Shown here: positions 1 through 6,775 of the stretch, one piece after another | Position numbering within the stretch: the stretch's first letter is position 1 | Layout: every line of letters begins with the position of its first letter | Source of the DNA: Acidobacteriaceae bacterium | Lineage (GTDB): Bacteria > Acidobacteriota > Terriglobia > Terriglobales > SbA1 | Direction of reading: 5' to 3' | NCBI GenBank assembly: GCA_003136335.1 | Contig: PLEA01000255.1 | Location: 1-9,272, forward strand | DNA length: 9,272 bases | The notes under the pieces: model-generated | Told to the model about the DNA's origin: nothing | What the model saw: the letters and a program-made list of their open reading frames with translations, nothing else | Databases searched by the model: none | Translations under genes and position numbers: made by a program

Positions 1-41
1 CGACTGTCCCCCCTATCCCGATTTCATAACAAAAAAGTTTG

Positions 42-58
42 CTCGGCTGACAGCCGAG
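42..58. repeat. Perfect short inverted repeat (7-bp arms, 3-nt loop) upstream of the TPR gene
   Basis: The arms CTCGGCT (42-48) and AGCCGAG (52-58) are perfectly complementary around the loop GAC. The repeat lies just upstream of the candidate -35 box at 61-66, so it could be a protein-binding dyad. Read on the minus strand, the hairpin is followed by a short T tract (the A run at 31-36), which resembles an intrinsic terminator. No minus-strand gene on the right would need a terminator here. A terminator for an unseen plus-strand gene to the left is also possible, but there is no good U tract on that side. Confidence 0.45.
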
Positions 59-60
59 AT

Positions 61-96
61 TTCAAACCACAACTGGGCCCGCCGTACAATCTTGAC
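61..96 (+). promoter_or_regulatory. Candidate promoter giving a leaderless transcript of the TPR gene
   Basis: TTCAAA at 61-66 and TACAAT at 85-90 are separated by 18 bases and fit a sigma-70-type -35/-10 pair (4/6 and 5/6 matches). The expected start of transcription falls at about 97, the A of the start codon of the next gene. No Shine-Dalgarno sequence precedes that start codon, which agrees with a leaderless mRNA. This is by-eye matching only. Confidence 0.35.
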
Positions 97-1293
97 ATGC
101 CAACACGCGTAGTCGTTGCTCTGTTCTGGGTAGTTTTCGTTCTTGAATTGCCGCTGTGCTCTTCGCAATCACAGTCTGGCCGCCAGCAGCAAATCGAATC
201 GCACACTCGTAAAGCTGCGGGGTATTTGAAGGAGAACAAACCTAATCTGGCCGTCCCCGAATTCAGGGCCATTCTTGCCCTCGATCCGAATAACGTGGAT
301 GCCCACGGTAATTTAGGGGCAGTGCTGTTCTTTCAAGAAGCATATGCAGACGCGCTTCCCCAGCTTCGGGCCGCAGTAAAATCGCGTCCCACTCTGTGGA
401 AGACTCGCGCTCTTCTCGGCATCGCGGAAAAGCGAACCGGCGACACTGAGGCAGCCCGCCGCGATCTGGAAAAGGCATTTCCAAACCTGCAGGAAGCGAA
501 GATTCGAACAGATACAGGCATGGAACTGATCGAAATCTATTCCGGCGAGGGTGAACTCGATAAAGCGGCTGCAACCATCGCTACGCTGAGGAGGCTCTCG
601 CCCGCGGATCCAGCGATTCTGTACTCCGCTTATCGCCTGTATTCCGACTTGGCGGATGATTCTCTGCTCACCCTGTCGATCGTGGATCCGAAATCCGCGC
701 GCATGCATCAGGCCATGGCGCACGAACTGGCCAAGCGGGGGAATACTCCGGAGGCGATTGAGAACTACCGCGCCGCGCTCAAGATCGACCCGCGGCTTCC
801 GGGACTCCATTTTGAGCTGGCCGATATGCTCAACACTCTGTCGACTGCCGAGGGACGGGCGGAAGCCAAAAAAGAGTACGAGGCCGCGTTGGAAGTTAAT
901 CCGTCTGATGGGCAAGCTGAATGCAGACTGGGCGATATCGCTCTTCAGAGAGACGATTTGAAGGAAGCTAGCGAGCGTTACGCCCGCGCGGTACAGCTGC
1001 AGCCACGTGATCCCGAGGCAAGCATTGGCCTGGCGAAGGTTCTGATGACAATGGATCAGCCGCAGAAAGCCGAGCCGCTTCTGCAGCATGCTCTCCAACT
1101 GGACCCCACCAGTGCTCTGGCCCACTTCCGCCTGAGTACGATATATCGGCAGTCGGGACGTGCCGCGGAGGCCAAACAAGAACTAGAGGAGTACCAAAAG
1201 TACAAGGAGATGAAGGATAAACTTCGCAAAATTTACCACGACTTGCATCCGGAGCAACCCATGGGCGAAAGCGACGACGCTAATCCTAAATGA
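97..1293 (+). CDS. Exported tetratricopeptide-repeat (TPR) protein
   Basis: The 398-residue product starts with a basic residue and a hydrophobic stretch (residues 4-20, VVVALFWVVFVLELPL), read as a signal peptide or membrane anchor. Cys21 sits at its end, but the preceding residues are a poor lipobox. The rest is helical repeats of TPR type. One block spans about 40-130 (the A..FR.IL.LDPNN..AH.NLG pattern). A less regular stretch at 140-200 follows, then at least four further repeats at about 203-365, each with the A...Y..AL...P signature. The C-terminus (366-398) is highly charged. TPRs are protein-protein interaction scaffolds, so the likely role is assembly or scaffolding at the cell envelope; no catalytic motif is seen. 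The start at 97 is chosen because the signal peptide follows directly. The gene lies 99 bases before the longest start of the large beta-helix gene and is probably co-transcribed with it. Confidence 0.9.
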   Translation: MPTRVVVALFWVVFVLELPLCSSQSQSGRQQQIESHTRKAAGYLKENKPNLAVPEFRAILALDPNNVDAHGNLGAVLFFQEAYADALPQLRAAVKSRPTLWKTRALLGIAEKRTGDTEAARRDLEKAFPNLQEAKIRTDTGMELIEIYSGEGELDKAAATIATLRRLSPADPAILYSAYRLYSDLADDSLLTLSIVDPKSARMHQAMAHELAKRGNTPEAIENYRAALKIDPRLPGLHFELADMLNTLSTAEGRAEAKKEYEAALEVNPSDGQAECRLGDIALQRDDLKEASERYARAVQLQPRDPEASIGLAKVLMTMDQPQKAEPLLQHALQLDPTSALAHFRLSTIYRQSGRAAEAKQELEEYQKYKEMKDKLRKIYHDLHPEQPMGESDDANPK

Positions 1294-1360
1294 TAGTCAA
1301 GCCGCGCCGGAGGAAAGGCAAGCGCGACCCACCGCCGTGTCTTGCGACTTGTCTGGCTTA

Positions 1361-1379
1361 CCGGCTGCAGAGCTGCCGG
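1361..1379 (+). other. Hairpin between the TPR and beta-helix genes
   Basis: CCGGC (1361-1365) pairs with GCCGG (1375-1379). After one T-T mismatch, GC pairs with GC across an AGA loop. No T run follows, so it is not an intrinsic terminator. It ends 13 bases before the first possible start codon of the next gene, so it might affect translation or processing of the mRNA. It could also be chance in GC-rich DNA. Confidence 0.25.
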
Positions 1380-1392
1380 ATGACGCGCGACA

Positions 1393-4380
1393 ATGATGGC
1401 GCGACGAATTTCAAGAATGAGCTTATCTCGAATCGCGATGATGAAGACACTTCTTGCAGCTGCAATCTCGTCTTCGGTTGTTCCACTGTTCGCAGCCTCC
1501 TACTACCCGGCCCGCTTGAACGATGCCAAAGCAGTTTACTTAACGCCGGATAATTTTCCCGTCAAGGGCGACGGAGTTGCCGATGATTCCGCAGTCTTAC
1601 AGCAAGCCATCAATACGGTTCGGGAGAAGACCAACCAGGGCATTCTGTTCGTTCCGGCCGGCCGCTACCGTCTGACCAAGACGATCTATATCTGGCCTGG
1701 AATCCGGCTGATCGGGTTTGGGGCGGACCGGCCCACTCTTGTGCTCACCGCAAACACGGCGGGTTTTCAGCAAGGGCCCACTTATATGGTGTTCTTCGCG
1801 GGTGGCCGCCCGGGCACAAATGCACCTCCACCGGATGCGAGCCCGGGTACGTTCTATTCCGCAATTAGCAACATCGATATTGAAATTCAAGACGGAAATC
1901 CGGGCGCTGTGGGCGTACGCGCCCACTATGCCCAACATTGCTTTCTGGCTCACATGGACTTTCACATCGGCTCGGGACTGGCAGGCATTCACGATGGCGG
2001 CAACGTCGCTCAAGACGTGCATTTTTATGGGGGCCGATACGGCATCTGGACCCGGAAGCCGTCTCCGGGATGGCAATTTACGGTGATCGACGCTACGTTT
2101 GAGGGGCAGCGCGAAGCAGCGATCAGGGAGCACGAAGCCGGGCTGACCCTGATCCGTCCGCAATTCAAGAATGTCCCTACGGCAATTTCCATCGATCCTC
2201 AATACTCCGACGAACTCTGGGTGAAAGATGGACGCATGGAAAACGTTACCGGCCCCGCCGTAATCATCAGCAATGAGAACAGTGCCCGGACCCAGATCAA
2301 CATGGAAAACGTCGTCTGCCGGAACGTTCCTGTTTTTGCCGCTTACCGCGAGAGCGGAAAGCACCTCGCAGGCCCAGCAGGAACATACGAGGTGAAGACT
2401 TTTTCTCATGGCCTTCAGTATGAAGACATTGGCGCCGTACCGGCGATTCAAGACCTCTATGACACAGCACCATTGAGCGCATTGCCAAAACCAGTCAAGT
2501 CCGACATCTTGGATCTGCCGCCGATCGACACCTGGGTCAATATCCGCTCTCTCGGGGCTCGAGGTGACGCTAATACCGACGATACTGACGTGTTTAGAAA
2601 AGCCATCGCTCAACACCGCGCGATTTATTTGCCGTCCGGCCAGTATCGCGTGACAGACACCATCACGCTGCGGCCGGATACGGTTCTCATCGGACTGCAT
2701 CCGAGCGTCACCCGGATATTGCTTGCCGATTCAACGCCAGCTTTTCAAGGCGTTGGCACTCCCAGGCCGCTGCTTGAAACCCCACGAGATGGGACGAATA
2801 TCGTGACCGGCATCGGCCTATACACCAACGGCATCAATCCGCGGGCGGTGGCGGCGAAGTGGATGGCGGGTACGGATTCGATGATGAATGATGTTCGCTT
2901 TCTGGGAGGTCACGGTACGATTGATCCGAACGCTAGCGCGGAAGAGAGTTCCAAAATATGGAAAGAGATTTATAACAACACCCACAGCGCCGATTCCAAT
3001 CCCATTCGCCGATGGGACGGACAGTATCCCAGCCTGTGGATTACCGGCGGCGGGACTTTCGTCGGCATCTGGACGCCCAGTACATTCGCGCAAGCGGGAC
3101 TGTACATCTCGAACACTTCTACCGAAGGCCGAATTTACGAACTGTCGAGCGAGCATCACGTTCGCAACGAGGTAGTTCTGGACCATGCGTCCAACTGGCA
3201 AATCTACGCGCTCCAGACGGAAGAGGAGCGGGGTGAGGGCGGGTTCGCTTTGCCGCTCGACATCCGGAATTCGAGCAACATCACCTTAGCGAACCTGCAC
3301 ATGTATCGCGTCGTAAGCAGCTATCAACCGTTCCCGCAGGCGATCACAGTTACAAACTCCAGGAACATACGTTTTCGCAACGTCCATTGCTACAGCGACA
3401 GCAAAGTATCCTTCGACAGCGCGGTTTACGATCAGACCTACAACATTGAGATTCGGCAGCGCGAATTCGCCTGGTTGACGATTTCCGGCGGTGCGCCTCA
3501 AGTTCGCCCGAAGGAACGTTCCCCCGTTCTTGCCGAGGCCGCGAAGGTAGAGAAAGTTGCGAGCGGCTTCTTCAATATTTCCGGCGGAGCCGTTGACAAC
3601 TCCGGAAACGTTTATTTCGTGGACGCAAAATGGCAAACCATCTATCGTTGGTCCGCCGCGACTCGACAACTGTCGAAGGTTCGCGACAATCCGCTGGACC
3701 CGGTTCAACTGTTTTTTGATAAGGCCGGCGATTTGATCGTGGTTTCGTATGCGGGACACGGAACCGTCTACAGCTTCAAGCCCGAAGCGAAGGATGACAA
3801 TATTACGCTGCTAGATGCTGTGCCGGCCGTGCCACGGCCGGGAATGACCCCGGTTCTGCCTGTCGACTACTGGAGAAACGAAAATGATTTTCTCGAAGCG
3901 ATTTCCGCAAAGCCGCCCTATCAGTTCGTTTCTCCGGACGGAAAGACTTTCCTTTCCGCGGGAGAGGACTTTGTGACCGGGAAACTCTACTATGGAACCA
4001 AGTTGGATGCCACGCTGCGAGCTTTTGGCTTCGCCCCAGCAATTGTGGGCCAGCCGTACTACGTTTCCGATGAATCCGGAGAGAAGATCTATGTCGGCAG
4101 CGTCAATGTCGACGGGACAATCTCGAATTTGAGGCTCTTCGCTGAACGGGGCGGAGAAAGCGTGACAGTGGACGACCAAGGTAACGTCTATATCGCCGCG
4201 GGACAAGTGTTCGTATACAACCCAGCGGGCGATCTAATCGATACGATCGAGATTCCAGAACGGCCTTCGCAATTGTTGTTCGGTGGTACCGATGGCAGTA
4301 CTTTGTTTGTTCTTGCGCGCAGTTCCTTGTACGCCGTCCAAACCATCCATCGAGGGCGCCTGAAAAGAGCGGATCCTTAA
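1393..4380 (+). CDS. Exported double beta-helix (pectate lyase-like/GH55-type) protein with C-terminal beta-propeller
   Basis: The product is 995 residues from the ATG at 1393, or 980 from the ATG at 1438 (MMKTLLAAAISSS). Both starts give a plausible signal peptide ending near LFAAS, and neither has a strong ribosome site. Two copies of the Pectate_lyase_3 opening motif are visible: GDGVADDSAVLQQAI at residues ~59-73 with FVPAGRYRLTKTI following, and ARGDANTDDTDVFRKAI at ~389-405 with YLPSGQYRVTDTI following. This tandem arrangement is that of GH55-like two-helix enzymes. From ~residue 716 to the end the chain changes to short strands of the type NSGNVYFVDAKWQTIYRW and DDQGNVYIAAGQVFVYNP, an SMP-30/NHL-like six-bladed propeller. 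The protein probably acts outside the cytoplasm on a polysaccharide. Substrate and catalytic residues cannot be read from sequence alone, and a non-catalytic binding role is possible. The preceding TPR gene and following ORF are on the same strand with short gaps. Confidence 0.88.
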   Translation: MMARRISRMSLSRIAMMKTLLAAAISSSVVPLFAASYYPARLNDAKAVYLTPDNFPVKGDGVADDSAVLQQAINTVREKTNQGILFVPAGRYRLTKTIYIWPGIRLIGFGADRPTLVLTANTAGFQQGPTYMVFFAGGRPGTNAPPPDASPGTFYSAISNIDIEIQDGNPGAVGVRAHYAQHCFLAHMDFHIGSGLAGIHDGGNVAQDVHFYGGRYGIWTRKPSPGWQFTVIDATFEGQREAAIREHEAGLTLIRPQFKNVPTAISIDPQYSDELWVKDGRMENVTGPAVIISNENSARTQINMENVVCRNVPVFAAYRESGKHLAGPAGTYEVKTFSHGLQYEDIGAVPAIQDLYDTAPLSALPKPVKSDILDLPPIDTWVNIRSLGARGDANTDDTDVFRKAIAQHRAIYLPSGQYRVTDTITLRPDTVLIGLHPSVTRILLADSTPAFQGVGTPRPLLETPRDGTNIVTGIGLYTNGINPRAVAAKWMAGTDSMMNDVRFLGGHGTIDPNASAEESSKIWKEIYNNTHSADSNPIRRWDGQYPSLWITGGGTFVGIWTPSTFAQAGLYISNTSTEGRIYELSSEHHVRNEVVLDHASNWQIYALQTEEERGEGGFALPLDIRNSSNITLANLHMYRVVSSYQPFPQAITVTNSRNIRFRNVHCYSDSKVSFDSAVYDQTYNIEIRQREFAWLTISGGAPQVRPKERSPVLAEAAKVEKVASGFFNISGGAVDNSGNVYFVDAKWQTIYRWSAATRQLSKVRDNPLDPVQLFFDKAGDLIVVSYAGHGTVYSFKPEAKDDNITLLDAVPAVPRPGMTPVLPVDYWRNENDFLEAISAKPPYQFVSPDGKTFLSAGEDFVTGKLYYGTKLDATLRAFGFAPAIVGQPYYVSDESGEKIYVGSVNVDGTISNLRLFAERGGESVTVDDQGNVYIAAGQVFVYNPAGDLIDTIEIPERPSQLLFGGTDGSTLFVLARSSLYAVQTIHRGRLKRADP

Positions 4381-4381
4381 T

Positions 4382-4750
4382 TTGCCAGGCCCACCGGAAT
4401 ATGCGGATTTACACGCACAGACTGCCCTCTGGGCGGCCTCATTGATCTTATTGGTTTGTCTGTCATCGTCCTCCTTGTTTCCCCAAAGCCCCCAATCTAA
4501 AGCTGATGCATCCGAGAGCAAATCAGGTGCGGCCGCTCCCGCAGCTACTCCGTTACCTCAACTGGTCGACATAACCGATAAGGCAGGTATTGTCGACGTG
4601 GGGAAAGCGGAGCTCTTGAAATATGACCTTTGCCGCGAGATTACGCGAACCGTTCCTGGTGTGCCGTTCGTAATCCTAAGCGCGAACGCGCGTGTCGGAA
4701 GTAATCCGCATTGGGCGAAAAACGGACCCAAAAAAACTGTGTCCGCATAG
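4382..4750 (+). CDS. Short secreted ORF, probably the decayed 5' end of a longer gene
   Basis: This 122-codon ORF opens with TTG one base after the stop of the beta-helix gene. Residues 20-32 (SLILLVCLSSSSL) look like a signal-peptide core, then comes an Ala/Ser/Pro-rich linker and LPQLVDITDKAGI (58-70). That last motif resembles the segment that opens CRTAC1/ASPIC-UnbV-type proteins (F-V-D-x-T-x-x-A-G-I), which are usually several hundred residues long; here the resemblance stops abruptly at residue 70. Residues ~77-102 (LLKYDLCREITRTVPGVPFV) look faintly like part of a response-regulator receiver domain, which would make this a chimera of fragments. The TTG-initiated N-terminus is acidic, unlike a signal peptide. 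An ATG at 4401 in another frame encodes MRIYTHRLPSGR, a better n-region, which suggests a frameshift near 4425-4445. I regard the locus as a likely pseudogene; family assignment is weak. Confidence 0.4.
   Translation: MPGPPEYADLHAQTALWAASLILLVCLSSSSLFPQSPQSKADASESKSGAAAPAATPLPQLVDITDKAGIVDVGKAELLKYDLCREITRTVPGVPFVILSANARVGSNPHWAKNGPKKTVSA
4716..4745 (-). terminator. Weak candidate terminator for the RDD gene
   Basis: Read on the minus strand, CGGAC (4745-4741) can pair with GTCCG (4727-4723), and this is followed by five T residues (4722-4718). The stem is only five pairs and the loop is 13 nt, so it is a poor intrinsic terminator. Its position, about 110 bases beyond the stop codon of the minus-strand RDD gene, suits that role. 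No better terminator is visible between the two convergent genes. Confidence 0.22.
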
Positions 4751-4855
4751 GTGTCGTAACCCTTTACACCATTCGGCGCATTTCGTGGAAGACACTCATT
4801 TTTTCTTGAACGATCGCGTGAACTTAACGAAATTGCCGGAGTCTCGGAGGGCAGC

Positions 4856-5677
4856 CTACCGCCCCGATCCCGAAGTTAGTTGAACCTCCACGCGGAGACT
4901 GGCGACCGTGAAGTAAGCAGATGTTTCGCTTCGACCCACCTGGACAACCACCTGGTTCAAGTAACGAGACGGCAGCGCGGCGTTGGTCTTGCAGATCCGA
5001 GGAACAGACCAGACGGCACCCACGAGAGCGGCTGTCCAAAGCGCGATGGCGGCGATCTTCACCCCGTAACCGTAGTGTTCTTCGATCACGACAGTGCCGG
5101 CACAAATGTCTCCCAGGCGGCGATGAATCCTGGAGCACCCTGCAACCACCGCACCCACCAGGTAGAAGCCGAGCCCGTCCACGACGCGGAGGAGATTACG
5201 GATTGCGAGAACCGCGAGCGGGTTGCGCTCGGTCATCCGGACAACCCGGATGCCCACCATCGCTTTCCCCAAGGTGGCGCCGAAGCTCGCTTCCAGCAGC
5301 CAGAGATAGAGAAAGAAAACCGCGGCATTGAGCGATTCGGCAACGAGGAGTGCGGCGAGGGTCAGCTTCAGTTCTGTTCCGTCGACAATGCCCCAGCGCA
5401 TGAAGGCCCAGGCATCCACAATGGCAAACACGCCGAAAAGGAAGGTGCTGTCGAGCGCAAACGCGATCAAGCGATCTCCCAGGGTTGCCATTCGGTAAAA
5501 GGAGTCGCCTTTCTGCTCTCGCCGAACGTGCTTGGGCGGCGCGCTTGTCGTCGGGGACACGGGCGCGATTACGCCTGATTCCTCCAGCAAGTGCTGAGCG
5601 GGCGGAATGACACCGCCGCAGGATCCGCAATTCTTGGAATGAAGGCTGGTTTGCCTGTGGCAGTGTGGGCATTCCAT
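4856..5677 (-). CDS. RDD-family integral membrane protein with N-terminal zinc ribbon
   Basis: From the ATG at 5677 the product is 273 residues; a TTG at 5689 would add four. The ATG is preferred because MECPHC places the zinc ribbon at the extreme N-terminus, as is usual. Cys3, Cys6, Cys17 and Cys20 form CxxC-x10-CxxC. A Pro/Ser-rich linker leads to the RDD domain (~64-200): GDRLIAFALDS (R69, D76), the central GATLGKAMVGIRVV motif (~133-146), RNLLRVVDGLGFYLVG, and RRLGDICAGTVVI (R187, D190). Membrane segments are visible at about 72-96, 104-130, 170-182 and 208-225, followed by a polar tail of about 45 residues. Function of the RDD family is mostly unknown; a transport role has been proposed for some members. 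The gene is convergent with the left cluster and appears intact. Confidence 0.87.
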   Translation of the reverse strand: MECPHCHRQTSLHSKNCGSCGGVIPPAQHLLEESGVIAPVSPTTSAPPKHVRREQKGDSFYRMATLGDRLIAFALDSTFLFGVFAIVDAWAFMRWGIVDGTELKLTLAALLVAESLNAAVFFLYLWLLEASFGATLGKAMVGIRVVRMTERNPLAVLAIRNLLRVVDGLGFYLVGAVVAGCSRIHRRLGDICAGTVVIEEHYGYGVKIAAIALWTAALVGAVWSVPRICKTNAALPSRYLNQVVVQVGRSETSAYFTVASLRVEVQLTSGSGR

Positions 5678-6014
5678 AGTTGGAATCAAGCCTGCTCGTG
5701 AGTTGATTAATGATTACGCTCGGCGTTGGGGATTGCAGCATCACGAAAGGACAGCATCGGAAGGCTCCTATTTGGGACCCTTCCCGCATAACAACACTGC
5801 AAGCTGCGGCCTCTCTGGAGCTAAGGCACAGCGGTTGGCGTAAAAGGCGGGTCTACCCTCACGACCGGATTACTGGTGAAATGGCGATTGTTCGCCAACA
5901 ACCGCATAGTTTCGGGTTGGCCGACCGGCCGCCAGCTATATAGCAGGCATCCAGAACATCGTCTATCTGACTGGGCCGCGAACGAAACTACTCAGCAACG
6001 CGTTTTTCGTTGTT
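5678..6014. other. Intergenic region with no gene recognised
   Basis: This 337-base gap separates the minus-strand RDD gene from the plus-strand TetR remnant and should hold their divergent promoters. I translated all frames by eye and recognised no protein family. Open stretches such as 5710-5943 (+) have no ribosome site and an unconvincing composition. No clear -35/-10 pair was found for the RDD gene. Confidence 0.5.
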
Positions 6015-6043
6015 CATGTATACACTGTCTACATGGACAGTGT
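6015..6043. promoter_or_regulatory. Palindromic TetR-type operator overlapping the repressor start codon
   Basis: The arms ACACTGTC (6022-6029) and GACAGTGT (6036-6043) are perfect inverted repeats with a 6-base centre (TACATG). The dyad contains the ATG (6033-6035) of the TetR remnant. A second inverted repeat, CATGTA (6015-6020) and TACATG (6030-6035), overlaps it. A possible -10 element TATACA lies at 6019-6024, without a good -35, and would give a nearly leaderless transcript. Symmetry, size and position fit an autoregulatory TetR-family operator controlling the repressor and the overlapping acyltransferase-like gene. The palindrome is seen directly; the binding protein is inferred. Confidence 0.6.
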
Positions 6044-6297
6044 TTCCACCTCTTGCAAGATTGCTAATGCAGCCCGTCCCCTGCTGGACAAAGAGGGGAC
6101 GGAGGCGCATACGGGAGGGCGTGGAGAGCGGCTACCTCCGCAAGGATGACGCGTGGGAGATCGTTTTCGAGATGAGCGCCCTTTCCCACGGCCTCATCAT
6201 GCTCTATTTGGGCGGACGCGTGGGCGGGCCGCCCACTCGTTTTCGCGCCGTCTACCGGCGCTCCTTCAGGAGGTACATCCGTGGCATTCGCAACTGA
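6033..6297 (+). pseudogene. TetR/AcrR-family repressor remnant, internally deleted and frameshifted
   Basis: In the frame of the ATG at 6033, codons 1-26 read like the start of a TetR DNA-binding domain (CKIANAARPLLDKEGTEA). The frame closes at 6147-6149. From about 6105 a different frame, ending at 6295-6297, encodes GVESGYLRKDDAW...SALSHGLIMLYLGG, which matches the C-terminal ligand domain of TetR regulators of the WHG type (a G.L..DD..E..F...HG...L pattern). Intact members are about 190-220 residues; here only about 88 are covered, so roughly 110 residues, including the recognition helix, are missing at a junction near 6100-6115. The product cannot be a working repressor. Its last 17 bases overlap the next gene, whose ribosome site lies inside it, so the two were a translationally coupled operon. 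Confidence 0.68.
6268..6274 (+). promoter_or_regulatory. Strong ribosome binding site deciding the GTG start at 6281
   Basis: AGGAGGT is a full Shine-Dalgarno match, 6 bases before the GTG at 6281. It lies within the C-terminal coding part of the TetR remnant. It is the best ribosome site in the window and fixes the start of the acyltransferase-like gene. Confidence 0.8.
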
Positions 6298-6775
6298 CTT
6301 CAGGCGCATCGGCATCGGGTTCCTTGCGGTGGTTTCCACAGCGGTACTGATGTGGTTCGGCAACGGCCTGGTCCCCTGGTGGCCGCTGATGTGGTTCGCT
6401 CCACTCCCCGTGCTCTTGTTCGCGTCGCGCACGTCGTGGTGGGGCGCGGCTTTGGCCGCATTCCTCTCCTCGCTAATCGGCAGTCTCAGCATGTGGCAAT
6501 ACTTCCGCACGGCGCTGCATGCCCCGCCCACCCCGTGGATGGGTATTTATTCCACCGTGGCGCTCACGTTCACTTTGGCGGTGCTGCTCTTCCGCGCGCT
6601 GCTGCTGCGCGGCGCTCCATGGAGCGCACTGCTGGCCCTCCCGGCGACATGGGGTTCGTGCGAATACATTGGGAACCTCACTACGTCGAACCGCACGGCG
6701 GGTAGTCTATCCTACTCGCAGCTGAACTTCCTGCCTTTCCTGCAACTCGCCTCCGTCAGCGGTCCCTGGGCATGA
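6281..6775 (+). CDS. Apolipoprotein N-acyltransferase-like protein, N-terminal membrane part (frameshifted)
   Basis: From the GTG at 6281 this frame gives 164 residues with several hydrophobic helices (about 10-28, 30-48, 52-70, 87-109, 113-130). It ends in QLNFLPFLQLASVSGPWA. The last part is the conserved Lnt segment that normally continues ...SG.WG.SFL. The continuation (MSFLLLLFPAALAIG) is present in the next frame, overlapping at ATGA (6772-6775). Adding one G to the GGG at 6768-6770 restores ...GPWGMSFLLLL. The simplest reading is therefore one gene broken by a one-base loss. A genuinely split gene with stop-start coupling at ATGA is the alternative. Lnt acylates lipoproteins at the inner membrane; nitrilase-like relatives with the same topology are not all acyltransferases, so I give no gene symbol. 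Confidence 0.8.
   Translation: MAFATDFRRIGIGFLAVVSTAVLMWFGNGLVPWWPLMWFAPLPVLLFASRTSWWGAALAAFLSSLIGSLSMWQYFRTALHAPPTPWMGIYSTVALTFTLAVLLFRALLLRGAPWSALLALPATWGSCEYIGNLTTSNRTAGSLSYSQLNFLPFLQLASVSGPWA

Noticed and set aside
313..1179. Minus-strand open frame of 288 codons opposite the TPR gene
   Set aside because: Fully antisense to a clear TPR protein, with no family features; a shadow frame.
1393..1440. Twin-arginine (Tat) signal from ARRIS at the longest start of the beta-helix protein
   Set aside because: The motif lacks the consensus S/T-R-R-x-F-L-K context, and the alternative start at 1438 removes it; an ordinary Sec signal is enough.
1597..2700. Long minus-strand open frame (367 codons) opposite the beta-helix gene
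   Set aside because: It lies wholly inside the beta-helix coding region, has no recognisable domain and Arg/Ile-rich low-similarity composition typical of an antisense shadow in GC-rich DNA.
4880..5578. Plus-strand open frame of 232 codons opposite the RDD gene
   Set aside because: The minus-strand frame carries the zinc ribbon and all RDD motifs; the plus frame has no hydrophobic or domain pattern.
6010..6297. A 95-codon gene starting at TTG 6010 as a complete small protein
   Set aside because: Only the part after ~6105 resembles a known family (TetR C-terminus). The first 30 codons are out of frame with the TetR N-terminal segment encoded by the same DNA.
6772..6775. ATGA stop-start overlap as evidence of two genuinely separate genes
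   Set aside because: Kept only as an alternative: the join falls in the middle of a conserved Lnt segment and a single G restores it exactly, which favours a frameshift.
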